From: JACVRW01 sp963734025
GTDB lineage: Bacteria; Actinomycetota; Thermoleophilia; Solirubrobacterales; Thermoleophilaceae
Length of the DNA: 64,000 bases
Direction of reading: 5' to 3'
Assembly: GCA_963734025.1 (NCBI GenBank)
Contig: CAVTFR010000021.1
Span: 124,001-188,000 of the forward strand
The notes under the pieces are model-generated. The model saw only the letters and a program-made list of their open reading frames with translations. It searched no databases and was not told the DNA's origin. The position numbers were made by a program, and so were the translations under genes. Shown in pieces: positions 39,291 through 47,367 of this stretch. The stretch's first letter is position 1. Each line of letters begins with the position of its first letter.

Positions 39291-40502
39291 ATGAATAACC
39301 CGATCGCGAACATCCTCGCCGGCCTGCTCGGCGGCCTGATCGTGCTGGTCCTCGGCGCGATCCTGATCTCAACGGACGTCATCGACACGGGCGACTCCAG
39401 CACCGTCGTGCAGCGCCAGTCCCCGATGACCCAGCCAACCTCAGACGGGGACGGCGGCCGGACGGTTCGCGACATCTACGCCTCGGAGGGCCGCGGCGTG
39501 GCCTTCATCTCGGCGCAGGGCGTCAGCTCGGAGGAGAGCTCGCCCTTCGGCGCGCCCCAGGAGGGGTCGGCAACCGGGTCCGGGTTCGTGGTCGACAAGG
39601 ACGGGACGATCATCACCAACGCGCACGTCGTGGACGGCGCGGACTCGGTGACCGTCAGCTTCGAGGACGGCGGCAAGGAGATCCCGGCGGAGGTCAAGGG
39701 CGTCGACACGTCGTCCGATCTGGCCGCGCTCAAGATCGATCCCTCCGAGGTCGAGGACCTCGAGGTGCTGCCGCTCGGCGACTCGTCCAAGCTCGAGGTC
39801 GGCGACCCGGTGGTCGCGATCGGGAACCCGTTCGGCTACAGCCGCACGGTCACGACAGGCATCGTCTCCGGCCTGCAGCGCGAGATCACCGCGCCCGACG
39901 GCTTCCAGATCTCCGACGTGGTCCAGACCGACGCCTCGATCAACCCCGGCAACTCGGGCGGCCCGCTGCTCGACGCCAACGGGCGCGTGATCGGGATCAA
40001 CTCCCAGATCGCGACCGGCGGCGGCCAGGGCTCGGTGGGGATCGGGTTCGCGGTCCCGGTCAACACCGCCAAGAAGCTGCTTCCGCAGCTGCGCCAGGGC
40101 GGCGAGATCGAGCACGCCTGGCTCGGCGTCCAGATGAGGGACGTGAACGCAGACGTCGCCGAGCAGCTCAACCTGCCGGTCGACCACGGCGCACTCGTCG
40201 TCGAGGCCACCGAGGACGGGCCGGCCGACGAGGCCGGCATCCAGGGCGGTGACTCGCAGACCGGCGAGGGCGGCGACGTGATCACCGCCATCGACGGCGA
40301 GACGGTACGGACTAGCGACGATCTCGCCGGGGCGATCGCGGCGAAGCAGCCCGGCGACAAGATCGAGATCGAGCTCTACCGCGACGGCGAGAAGCAGACC
40401 GTCGAGGTCGAGCTCGGCGAGCGCCCCTCAGCGCAGGATCAGGCCGAGCAGCAGCAGCCCGAGGAAGAGGACGACGGCGGCGGGCTCTTCCCGCTGCCCT
40501 GA
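39291..40502 (+). CDS. HtrA/DegP-like membrane-anchored serine protease
   Basis: A 403-residue S1C protease. An N-terminal membrane anchor (ILAGLLGGLIVLVLGAILIS) is followed by a trypsin-like domain with His112 (TNAHVVDG), Asp143 (SSDLAALK) and Ser222 (INPGNSGGPLLD). One C-terminal PDZ domain lies at about 285-375 (GVQMRDVNADV... DKIEIELYRDG). The tail is acidic and rich in Gln, ending GGGLFPLP. It probably degrades or refolds damaged envelope proteins. It lies between the transglutaminase and trpF, in the same direction but with its own upstream region. Confidence 0.93.
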   Translation: MNNPIANILAGLLGGLIVLVLGAILISTDVIDTGDSSTVVQRQSPMTQPTSDGDGGRTVRDIYASEGRGVAFISAQGVSSEESSPFGAPQEGSATGSGFVVDKDGTIITNAHVVDGADSVTVSFEDGGKEIPAEVKGVDTSSDLAALKIDPSEVEDLEVLPLGDSSKLEVGDPVVAIGNPFGYSRTVTTGIVSGLQREITAPDGFQISDVVQTDASINPGNSGGPLLDANGRVIGINSQIATGGGQGSVGIGFAVPVNTAKKLLPQLRQGGEIEHAWLGVQMRDVNADVAEQLNLPVDHGALVVEATEDGPADEAGIQGGDSQTGEGGDVITAIDGETVRTSDDLAGAIAAKQPGDKIEIELYRDGEKQTVEVELGERPSAQDQAEQQQPEEEDDGGGLFPLP

Positions 40503-40540
40503 TCCCAGGGTCTCCGCCCGCCTGCGACCATAGGCGGGCG

Positions 40541-41197
40541 ATGACCCGCGTGAAGATCTGCGGAATCACCGGCCCGGAGGATGCCCTCCGGGCCGCCGAT
40601 CTGGGCGCCTGGGCGCTTGGGATGATCTTCTGGCCGGACAGCCCGCGCCTGTGCCGGGTCGATGAGGCCGAGGCGATCGGCAGCGAGCTTCACCGCCGGG
40701 TCGAGCTGACCGGCGTGTTCGTCAACGCGAGCCTCGACGAGGTCGCGCTGCTCGCGGACCGCTGCCGCCTCAGCCTGCTGCAGCTCCACGGCGACGAAGG
40801 GCCCGCCTACTGCCGCGAGGCCGCGCGCCGCACGGGCTGCCGCGTGATGAAGTCCGCGCGCGTCCGCGACGGCGCCCAGGTGCGCGCGCTACGTGCCTTC
40901 CCGACCGACTTCCATCTGCTCGACGCCCACTCCGCCGAGGCGCCCGGCGGGACCGGGAGGACCTTCGACTGGGACCTGGCCCGCCTCCACCCCCGAACGC
41001 CCCCGGTCGTGCTGTCGGGCGGGCTCACACCGGACAACGTCGGCGAGGCGATCGCCGCCGTGCATCCGTTCGGCGTCGACACCGCCAGCGGCACCGAGGC
41101 GGCGCCGGGGCGCAAGGACCCCGCCAAGCTCGAGGCCTTCTTCCGGGCGGTCGCCGCCGCCGACACTCCGGCCGGCGAGGCGGCCGTCTCCGCGTGA
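40541..41197 (+). CDS. trpF: Phosphoribosylanthranilate isomerase
   Basis: A 218-residue TIM-barrel isomerase. The signature VKICGIT is at the N-terminus with catalytic Cys; QLHGDE and VDTASGTEAAPGRKDPAKL (phosphate binding and C-terminal Asp) are intact. Starts at ATG 40541 and overlaps trpB by GTGA. It restarts the tryptophan set after the four-gene interruption. Confidence 0.95.
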   Translation: MTRVKICGITGPEDALRAADLGAWALGMIFWPDSPRLCRVDEAEAIGSELHRRVELTGVFVNASLDEVALLADRCRLSLLQLHGDEGPAYCREAARRTGCRVMKSARVRDGAQVRALRAFPTDFHLLDAHSAEAPGGTGRTFDWDLARLHPRTPPVVLSGGLTPDNVGEAIAAVHPFGVDTASGTEAAPGRKDPAKLEAFFRAVAAADTPAGEAAVSA

Positions 41198-42366
41198 GCA
41201 CGGAGGCCGTCGAGCGCCGCTTCGGGCCCTACGGTGGCCGCTACGTCCCCGAGACGCTGATCCCGGCGCTCGACGAGCTCGAGCGCGAGTGGCTGTCGGC
41301 GCGCTCCGATCCACGCTTCGACGACGAGCTGAACGCGCTGCTGCGCGACTTCGTCGGCCGCCCGACGCCGATCTACCACGCGCGCGGGCTCTCGGAGCTG
41401 ACCGGCGCCGAGGTGTGGCTGAAGCGCGAGGACCTCGCCCACACCGGCTCGCACAAGATCAACAACGCCCTTGGGCAATCCCTGCTGGCGCGCCGGATGG
41501 GGAAGCCGCGCGTGATCGCCGAGACCGGTGCGGGCCAGCACGGCGTCGCGGCGGCCACCGCCTGCGCGCTGCTCGACCTCGAGTGCGTCGTCTACATGGG
41601 GACCGAGGACATACGCCGCCAGCAGCCGAACGTTCAGCGCATGCGGCTGCTCGGCGCGGAGGTCGTGGGCGTCGAAGCCGGCGCGCGGACGCTGAAGGAG
41701 GCTGTCTCGGCGGCGATCCGCGACTGGGTCACGAACGTCGAGACGACGCACTACGTGATCGGCTCGTGCGTCGGCCCGGCCCCGTATCCGGCGATGGTGC
41801 GCGACCTCCAGCGCCGCATCGGCGACGAGGCCCGCGGGCAGCTGCTCGAGCGAACGGGCCGGCTGCCTGATCGCGTGATCGCCTGCGTGGGCGGCGGCTC
41901 GAACGCGATCGGCAGCTTCATCCCGTTCGCGGGCGACGACGGTGTCGAGCTGATCGGCGTGGAGGCCGCGGGGGAGGGGCTCGCGACGATGCGCCACTCG
42001 GCGCCGCTGACGACCGGCGCGCGCGGCGTCCTGCAGGGCGCGATGTCGGCGGTGCTCCAGGACGAGGAGGGACAGATCCTCGAGGCCCACTCGATCTCCG
42101 CCGGGCTCGACTACCCGGGCGTCGGCCCGGAGCACGCCTGGCTGCGCGACAGCGGCCGCGCCCGCTACGTGGCCGTCGACGACGCTGAGGCGCTCGCCGC
42201 GTTCAAGCGAGTCGCCGAGCTCGAGGGGATCCTGCCGGCGCTCGAGTCGTCGCACGCCGTGGCCTGGATGCTCGCCCACCCCGGCAGCGGGCTCGATCTC
42301 GTGACGCTGTCCGGCCGCGGCGACAAGGATCTCGCCGAGGTGCTGGCCCTCGAGGGCGGCTCGTGA
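41194..42366 (+). CDS. trpB: Tryptophan synthase beta chain
   Basis: A 390-residue PLP enzyme that condenses indole with serine. The PLP lysine lies in HTGSHKINNALGQ (about Lys88), and ETGAGQHGVAAATACALLDLE, GGGSNAIG and SAGLDYPGVGPEH are all canonical. TrpB1 type, able to pair with TrpA encoded next door. GTG 41194 overlaps trpF, and the stop overlaps trpA. Confidence 0.98.
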   Translation: MSTEAVERRFGPYGGRYVPETLIPALDELEREWLSARSDPRFDDELNALLRDFVGRPTPIYHARGLSELTGAEVWLKREDLAHTGSHKINNALGQSLLARRMGKPRVIAETGAGQHGVAAATACALLDLECVVYMGTEDIRRQQPNVQRMRLLGAEVVGVEAGARTLKEAVSAAIRDWVTNVETTHYVIGSCVGPAPYPAMVRDLQRRIGDEARGQLLERTGRLPDRVIACVGGGSNAIGSFIPFAGDDGVELIGVEAAGEGLATMRHSAPLTTGARGVLQGAMSAVLQDEEGQILEAHSISAGLDYPGVGPEHAWLRDSGRARYVAVDDAEALAAFKRVAELEGILPALESSHAVAWMLAHPGSGLDLVTLSGRGDKDLAEVLALEGGS

Positions 42367-43151
42367 CGGTCGCCGCCACCGGGCTCGATCGGATCGCAGC
42401 GGCATTCGCGGAGCACGGCAAGCAAGCTGCGCTCATGCCGTACCTGATGGGCGGCTACCCCGACCTGGAGAGCTCGGCCGAGGCCGGCCTCGCCGCGGCC
42501 GACGCGGGCGCGGACCTGATCGAGCTCGGCGTCCCGTTCTCCGACCCGCTCGCCGACGGCCCGGTCATCCACGCAGCCGCCACCGACGCGCTGGCCGCCG
42601 GTGCCACGCTGCACGGGGTGCTCGGCGTCTGCGAGCAGATCGCGGCCCGGTTGCCGGTCGTCCTGCTCGTCTACACCAACGTGATCCTGACCGCGGGGGC
42701 CGAGCGCTTCGCCCTGCGCGCTGCCGCCGCGGGCGCCTCCGGTCTGATCGTCCCCGACCTGCCCCACGACGAGGCCGGCGAGGTGCGCGCCGCCTGCGAC
42801 GCCGAGGGCCTCGCGCTGGTCCCGCTCGTCGCTCCGACGAGCACGGCCGAGCGGATAGCGGAGATCGGCGCCGGTGCCCGCGGCTTCGTCTACACGGTCT
42901 CGCTCACGGGCGTGACGGGCGAGCGCAGCGAGCTCTCGCCGCGGCTCGTCGAGACGGTCTCGCGCGTTCGTACGGCCACCGAGGCCCCCGTCGCGGTTGG
43001 CTTCGGGATCTCGACTCCGGACCAGGCGCGCGCTGTGGCGGAGATCGCCGACGGCGTGATCGTGGGCAGCCGGCTCGTGCGCGCGGCGGGCGAGGGCGGC
43101 TCCGCCGCCGTGGGGGAGCTGGTCGGCGAGCTGGTGGCCGCGCTGCGCTGA
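42363..43151 (+). CDS. trpA: Tryptophan synthase alpha chain
   Basis: A 262-residue TIM-barrel enzyme releasing indole from indole-3-glycerol phosphate. Catalytic residues lie in DLIELGVPFSDPLADGPVI (Glu and Asp), with VPDLPHDEA, GFGISTPDQ and VVGSRLV phosphate contacts (VIVGSRLVRA). It begins at GTG 42363, four bases inside trpB, and ends the tryptophan cluster. Confidence 0.97.
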   Translation: MTVAATGLDRIAAAFAEHGKQAALMPYLMGGYPDLESSAEAGLAAADAGADLIELGVPFSDPLADGPVIHAAATDALAAGATLHGVLGVCEQIAARLPVVLLVYTNVILTAGAERFALRAAAAGASGLIVPDLPHDEAGEVRAACDAEGLALVPLVAPTSTAERIAEIGAGARGFVYTVSLTGVTGERSELSPRLVETVSRVRTATEAPVAVGFGISTPDQARAVAEIADGVIVGSRLVRAAGEGGSAAVGELVGELVAALR

Positions 43152-43201
43152 CGGCGGAGGCTCGCGCCGTCCGCTCCCGAGCATTTGCGCTTCGGAAGTG
43201 A

Positions 43202-43220
43202 TTGTGGAACAATTCTACAA
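43202..43220 (+). promoter_or_regulatory. Candidate operator upstream of the EamA exporter
   Basis: TTGTGGAACAATTCTACAA contains a perfect TTGT-GGA-ACAA palindrome (43202-43212) and a longer imperfect palindrome TTGTGGAA-CAA-TTCTACAA. TnGTnnnACnA is the pattern of FadR-type GntR sites. AATTCT (43211-43216) lies seven bases before ATG 43224 and could be the -10, so a bound repressor would block it. Confidence 0.45.
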
Positions 43221-43223
43221 GTC

Positions 43224-44108
43224 ATGGCGCGCACGCAGGTCCTTCTGGCGGCGATTCTGTTCGGCACAACGGGCACGGCCCAGACGCTCGCCCCCGGGAT
43301 CGAGCCGCTCCTCGTCGGCGCTGCGCGAATCGCCGTCGGCGCAGCGCTGCTGCTGCTCGTCGCCGCGCTCGTGGGCCGGATGCGCGTTGGGGGCGCACGC
43401 GCCGCGGTTCTTCTCGGCGGAGCGTGTGTCGCCGCCTACCAGGCGACCTTCTTCGCCGCGGTGGCGGAGACGGGCGTGGCGATAGCCGCGGTCGTGGCGC
43501 TCGGCTCGGCGCCCGCGTTCACAGGCGTCCTGGCGCGCGCCTTCGCGGGTGAGCGGCTCGATCGGCGCTGGCGCGCGGCGACGGGTCTCGCCTGCGCGGG
43601 CGTCGCGCTGCTCGTGCTCGGCGGCGGTGCCGGGGGAGAGGTGGCACCCGCCGGCGTCGGGCTAGCGCTCATGTCGGGCTGCGGCTACGCCGGCTACGCC
43701 GTGCTCAGCAAGCGGATGCTCGAGGCGGGCGGGGCTCCGGAGGGCGTGATGGCCGCCGTCTTCGCGACCGGAGCGCTGCTCCTGCTGCCGCTGTTCGCGG
43801 TGGTCCCGGCCGGCGAGCTGACCTCACCCGGCGGGCTCGCCCTCGCCCTCTACCTCGGCGCGATCCCGACCGCGCTCGCCTACATCCTGTTCGCGCGCGG
43901 GCTCGAGCGGATCGGCGCCGGTGAGACCGCGACGCTGACGCTCGCGGAGCCGCTCACCGCCGCGGCGCTCGGTGTGATCGCCCTGGGCGAGCGGCCCGGC
44001 GCAGCGGCCGCGGCCGGTGCCGCGCTCGTGCTGAGCGGGCTCGTGCTGCTGGCGCTCCGCCCGCGGGCGCTGAGGGGCCCCGTTCGGCCGGCGGGCGCAC
44101 CGGCCTGA
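43224..44108 (+). CDS. EamA/DMT-superfamily exporter
   Basis: A 294-residue, ten-helix drug/metabolite transporter. Two EamA repeats are visible; the first starts AILFGTTGTAQTLAPG, the second near GLALMSGCGYAGYAVLSKRML. The second ends with the typical TLTLAEPLTAAALGVIALGE. Probable exporter of an amino acid or small metabolite; substrate unknown. ATG 43224 is preferred over an upstream start because the region before it looks regulatory. Located after trpA but with its own candidate operator. Confidence 0.85.
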   Translation: MARTQVLLAAILFGTTGTAQTLAPGIEPLLVGAARIAVGAALLLLVAALVGRMRVGGARAAVLLGGACVAAYQATFFAAVAETGVAIAAVVALGSAPAFTGVLARAFAGERLDRRWRAATGLACAGVALLVLGGGAGGEVAPAGVGLALMSGCGYAGYAVLSKRMLEAGGAPEGVMAAVFATGALLLLPLFAVVPAGELTSPGGLALALYLGAIPTALAYILFARGLERIGAGETATLTLAEPLTAAALGVIALGERPGAAAAAGAALVLSGLVLLALRPRALRGPVRPAGAPA

Positions 44109-44147
44109 TCCCGCTCCGCTGAGCGCTTTCCGGCTGCAAATCGCTGG

Positions 44148-44153
44148 TAGGGT
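44148..44153 (+). promoter_or_regulatory. -10 box TAGGGT before the SnoaL-like gene
   Basis: TAGGGT followed by six bases and ATG 44160, the same box and spacing as polA. Confidence 0.55.
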
Positions 44154-44159
44154 GGCGTC

Positions 44160-44702
44160 ATGGCTCAGACCGAGGCTGCCGCCAAGCCCAAGCGGATCAG
44201 CAGGCGCAAGGCGGTCGAACAGCACGTGAGCTCCTACATCGAGGCCATCGGGCGCCGCGACGTGAACGACCTCGGCGAGCACTGGAGCGTGGACGGCGTG
44301 GAGGACCTCGTCCCGATCGGCATCCTGCGCGGCCGCGACGAGGTCAAGGAGTTCTTCCGCGGCGTCTTCGCCGCGATGCCGGATGCCGAGACGCGGCTGC
44401 TCCGCGTCGTGGCCGGCGAGACATCGGCCGCCGTCGAGTGGCGGATGACCGGCACCTTCACGGGCGAGCCCTTCCAGGGTGTCGAGGCGACCGGCAAGGC
44501 GATCGACGTCCGTGGGCTCGACTTCATCGAGATCGAGGACGGCCTCATCGTGAGCAATACCGCCTACTTCGACCAGATGGACTTCGCGCGCCAGCTCGGC
44601 ATGATGCCGCCGATGGACTCGGGCGCCGAGCGGGCGATGAAGAGCGCCTTCAACGCGGTCACCAAGGCGCGCCGCATGATCTCCGAGCGGACCGGCGGCT
44701 GA
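44160..44702 (+). CDS. SnoaL-like/NTF2-fold protein
   Basis: A 180-residue protein whose core (residues about 20-145) has the SnoaL pattern: VSSYIEAIGRRDVNDLGEHWS, GRDEVKEFFRGVFAAMPDAETRLLRVVA, VEWRMTGTFTGEPFQG and a final beta-strand with FIEIEDGLIVSNTAYFD. A basic N-terminal tail (KPKRISRRK) and a helical C-terminus extend it. Ligand unknown. Its stop overlaps the next ATG (TGATG). Confidence 0.75.
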   Translation: MAQTEAAAKPKRISRRKAVEQHVSSYIEAIGRRDVNDLGEHWSVDGVEDLVPIGILRGRDEVKEFFRGVFAAMPDAETRLLRVVAGETSAAVEWRMTGTFTGEPFQGVEATGKAIDVRGLDFIEIEDGLIVSNTAYFDQMDFARQLGMMPPMDSGAERAMKSAFNAVTKARRMISERTGG

Positions 44703-44902
44703 TGGCGATCCTGGTGACCTTCACGATCGGGCTGATCTGGTGGGTCTGCGCCTGGTCCTTTGGCATCAAGGCGTTCGACGCGTTCCTGCTGACCATCTTC
44801 ATGACGATCGTCGCGGCCACGGTCGTGATCTTCAAGCCGTTCGTGGACCAGCTGATGAGGCGCGACGTCGTGCCGGCCGAAGAGCGCGGCGCAGCCCGCT
44901 AG
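44702..44902 (+). CDS. Small two-helix membrane protein
   Basis: A 66-residue protein with two hydrophobic segments (ILVTFTIGLIWWVCAWSFGI and DAFLLTIFMTIVAATVVIF) and a charged C-terminal tail. Coupled to the SnoaL-like gene through TGATG. Its TAG shares CTAG with the convergent pfkA stop. Function unknown. Confidence 0.65.
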   Translation: MAILVTFTIGLIWWVCAWSFGIKAFDAFLLTIFMTIVAATVVIFKPFVDQLMRRDVVPAEERGAAR

Positions 44903-45943
44903 CCGAAGAAGACCTCGGCCGCCGCGTAGTCCTCGGGCGGGACCGTGCGCAGTTCCGCCACGGCCTCCGACAGCGGCACGAGCTGGATGCGCGTGCCGCG
45001 CAGCGCCGGCATGACGCCCCAGCTGTCGTCGTTCGCCGCGTCGATCGCCGCCACGCCGAGGCGGGTTGCCAGCACGCGGTCGAACGCGGTCGGTGTTCCG
45101 CCGCGCTGGATGTGGCCGAGTACGGTCGCGCGCGACTCGTAGCCGGTGCGCGACTCGATCTCGTGCTCGAGGCGCTGTCCGATCCCGCCGAGCCGGGCGG
45201 TGCCCGAACTCGTCTTCCTCGGCCGCGACCGTCTCCATCGAGCCCTCCTTCGGCAGCGCGCCCTCGGCCACGACGACGATCGAGAAGTAGCGCCCGCGCG
45301 AGTGGCGGCGCCGTATCAGGCGGCACACCTCCTCGATGTCGAACGGCCGCTCGGGGATCAGGATCACGTCGCCGCCGCCGGCCAGCCCGGAGTGAAGCGC
45401 GATCCAGCCCGCGTGGCGGCCCATCACCTCGACGATCATCACCCGGTTGTGCGACTCGGCGGTGGTGTGGAGGCGGTCGATGGCGTCGGTGGCGATCTGC
45501 ACCGCTGTGTCGAAGCCGAACGTCATGTCGGTTCCGCCGAGGTCGTTGTCGATCGTCTTCGGCACCCCGATCACCGGCAGGCCATGCTCGCCATGGAGGC
45601 GTGCCGCGGCGCCGAGCGTGTCCTCGCCGCCGATCGCGATCAGGCCGTTCAGGTTGAGCGTCTCCATGTTCTCGCGCACTTGCTCGGGCCCGTTCTCGCG
45701 CTTGAACGGGTTGGTCCGCGACGAGCGCAGGATCGTGCCTCCGCGCGGAAGAATCCCGCGCGTCGACTCGATCGTCAGCTCCTCGTAGGCGTTCTCGAGG
45801 GGCCCGCGCCAGCCGTCCCGGAAGCCGATTATCACGTGGCCGTGACCGTCGATCCCGCGGCGCACGATCGCGCGGATGACGGCGTTGAGACCGGGGCAGT
45901 CGCCTCCTCCGGTGAGCACTCCGATGCGCACGGGAGGCACCAT
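44899..45943 (-). CDS. pfkA: 6-phosphofructokinase, PPi-type signature, with a one-base frameshift
   Basis: Glycolytic enzyme phosphorylating fructose 6-phosphate. From ATG 45943 the N-terminus reads VRIGVLTGGGDCPGLNAVIRA. The nucleotide-site motif is AIGGEDTLG (Asp108) and the adjacent PKTIDND supplies Lys129; Asp and Lys at these positions are the marks of pyrophosphate-dependent PFK rather than ATP-PFK (Gly at both). Frame is lost at 45203-45205, where TTCGGGCACC replaces an expected TTCGGCACC; the next frame gives GGIGQRLEHEIE and GHIQRGGTPTAFDRVLATRLG to the end. 1045 bases equals 3n+1; about 347 residues when corrected. Divergent from a binding-protein gene. Confidence 0.9.
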
Positions 45944-45968
45944 ATATCCGGCCGTCAGAATCAGCGGC

Positions 45969-47186
45969 TTGGTTCTAGGGACCACAACCACGATCTGTGC
46001 CGCGCTGGCGGCGGTGGTGCTCCTCGGCGGATGCCTCGGGGGCGATGAGCGCCCCACCCGTATCGAGGGCGGGACCGTCACCGTGTACACCAGCCTGCCG
46101 AAGCACGGCGTCTCCGCCGCCGCGGCACGCGCCACGGCCGCCGGCGAGCGGCTCGCGCTGCAGGATGCGGGCGGGCGCGCCGGCGATCTCGAGGTCAAGC
46201 TCGTCGAGCTCGACTCGTCCGAGCCGGGAGAGCGGTTGTGGGACCCCGACCGGGTAAGTGCAAACGCGGGGGAGGCGGCCGACGACCCGCGCGCGATCGC
46301 CTACCTGGGTGAGCTCGACTACGGCGCCTCGGCCGTGTCCGTGCCGATCACGAACGAAGCGGGGGTGCTCCAGGTGTCGCCCGCCGACGGGCTCACCAGC
46401 CTCACCCGCGTCCCGCTCGGCCAGCCGCGGGCGGGGCCTGAGCGCTACTACCCGGAGGACGAGCGCAGCTTCGTGCGGCTCGTGCCCCCCGACGAGCTGC
46501 AGGCCGAGACCCTGCTGGCCCGGGTCCGCGCGACCGGCGCCAGGGATGTCGCCGTCCTATATGACGGTGAAATCCATTCGCGCGAGCTGGGTACCGTCCT
46601 GGTCGCGCTCGCGCGCCGCGACGGCCCCGACCCGGTGGAGGCGGAGGAGTACCGCGGCCGGGTGGACGAGATCCCCGACCTCGTCCGCGACCTGGCCGAG
46701 GAGCGGCCGGACGCGCTTCTGTACGCCGGCATCGCCGGCCCTGGGACCGGACGCATACTCGCCCAGGTCGACCGCGCGCTGCCCGGCGTACCGGTATACG
46801 CGACGACCGGCGTGCTGGCGCGGGACCCGTCCGTCCCCATCCCGGCGGCGCCGGCGATCGTGGAGGCCGTAGGTCCGATTCCCCCGGCCCGCGCACTCCC
46901 CTCCGAGGGGCGGCGCCTGCTCGCCCGCCTGCGCGAGACGATGGGCGGAGCCGTGGCGCGCCCGGAGGCGCTGTACGGCTACGAGGCCATGCGGCTCGTA
47001 CTCGACGCGATCCGAGTCGCGGGTGCGAACCGGGCCCGGGTCGTCGACGAGGCGCTTCGCATCCGCGAGCGCCGGTCGCCGCTCGGCGCGTACCGGGTGC
47101 GCGCCACCGGTGAGGTGGAGACGACACGCTTCGGGCTGCATGCGCTGCGCCACGGCCGCTTCGAGTTCGAGCGGATGCTCGAGTGA
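45969..47186 (+). CDS. Branched-chain-type ABC substrate-binding lipoprotein 1
   Basis: A 405-residue type 1 periplasmic-binding-fold protein (Peripla_BP_6/LivK class). The signal sequence ends in lipobox VVLLGGC. The mature domain starts TVTVYTSLPKHGVSAAAARATAAGERLAL and has the ligand-cleft region YLGELDYGASAVSVPITNEAGVLQVSP. TTG 45969 is used because no ATG or GTG precedes the signal peptide and CAGAAT lies seven bases upstream; start is moderately certain. It is divergent from pfkA by 25 bases, an arrangement repeated in the decayed copy downstream. No permease genes are adjacent. Confidence 0.82.
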   Translation: MVLGTTTTICAALAAVVLLGGCLGGDERPTRIEGGTVTVYTSLPKHGVSAAAARATAAGERLALQDAGGRAGDLEVKLVELDSSEPGERLWDPDRVSANAGEAADDPRAIAYLGELDYGASAVSVPITNEAGVLQVSPADGLTSLTRVPLGQPRAGPERYYPEDERSFVRLVPPDELQAETLLARVRATGARDVAVLYDGEIHSRELGTVLVALARRDGPDPVEAEEYRGRVDEIPDLVRDLAEERPDALLYAGIAGPGTGRILAQVDRALPGVPVYATTGVLARDPSVPIPAAPAIVEAVGPIPPARALPSEGRRLLARLRETMGGAVARPEALYGYEAMRLVLDAIRVAGANRARVVDEALRIRERRSPLGAYRVRATGEVETTRFGLHALRHGRFEFERMLE

Positions 47187-47367
47187 CAGACGGCGAGCAC
47201 CGCCCGGCCCGCGGCTACCTGCTGGCCGCGACCGGTGCGGCGCTGTTCTCGCTCAACGGCATCTGGGCGCGTTACCTGCTCGACGACGCCGTCGACGCGG
47301 CGCCTCTCGCAGCTGTGCTCGGCCGGCGCCTCGCTGATCCTGCTCGCCGCGCTCGGCCACGGGCACG
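47183..47367 (+). pseudogene. 5' fragment of an EamA-type transporter, truncated
   Basis: GTG 47183 overlaps the previous stop and opens RPARGYLLAATGAALFSLNGIWARYLLDDA, the first helix of an EamA transporter. After a frameshift near 47310 the sequence SAGASLILLAALGH continues the second helix. Similarity then switches abruptly at about 47362-47368 to the pfkA-like segment. The 3' part of this gene appears about 1.1 kb downstream, so the gene was split. Confidence 0.65.

Noticed and set aside
43641..43652. Third copy of the 43-bp repeat near GTGGCACCCG
   Set aside because: Only a short stretch of the repeat matches, inside the EamA coding sequence, without the hairpin; chance similarity.
45876..45968. 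Upstream extension of binding protein 1 in the same frame
   Set aside because: The open frame continues upstream but overlaps the divergent pfkA coding region and precedes the signal peptide, so TTG 45969 is preferred.
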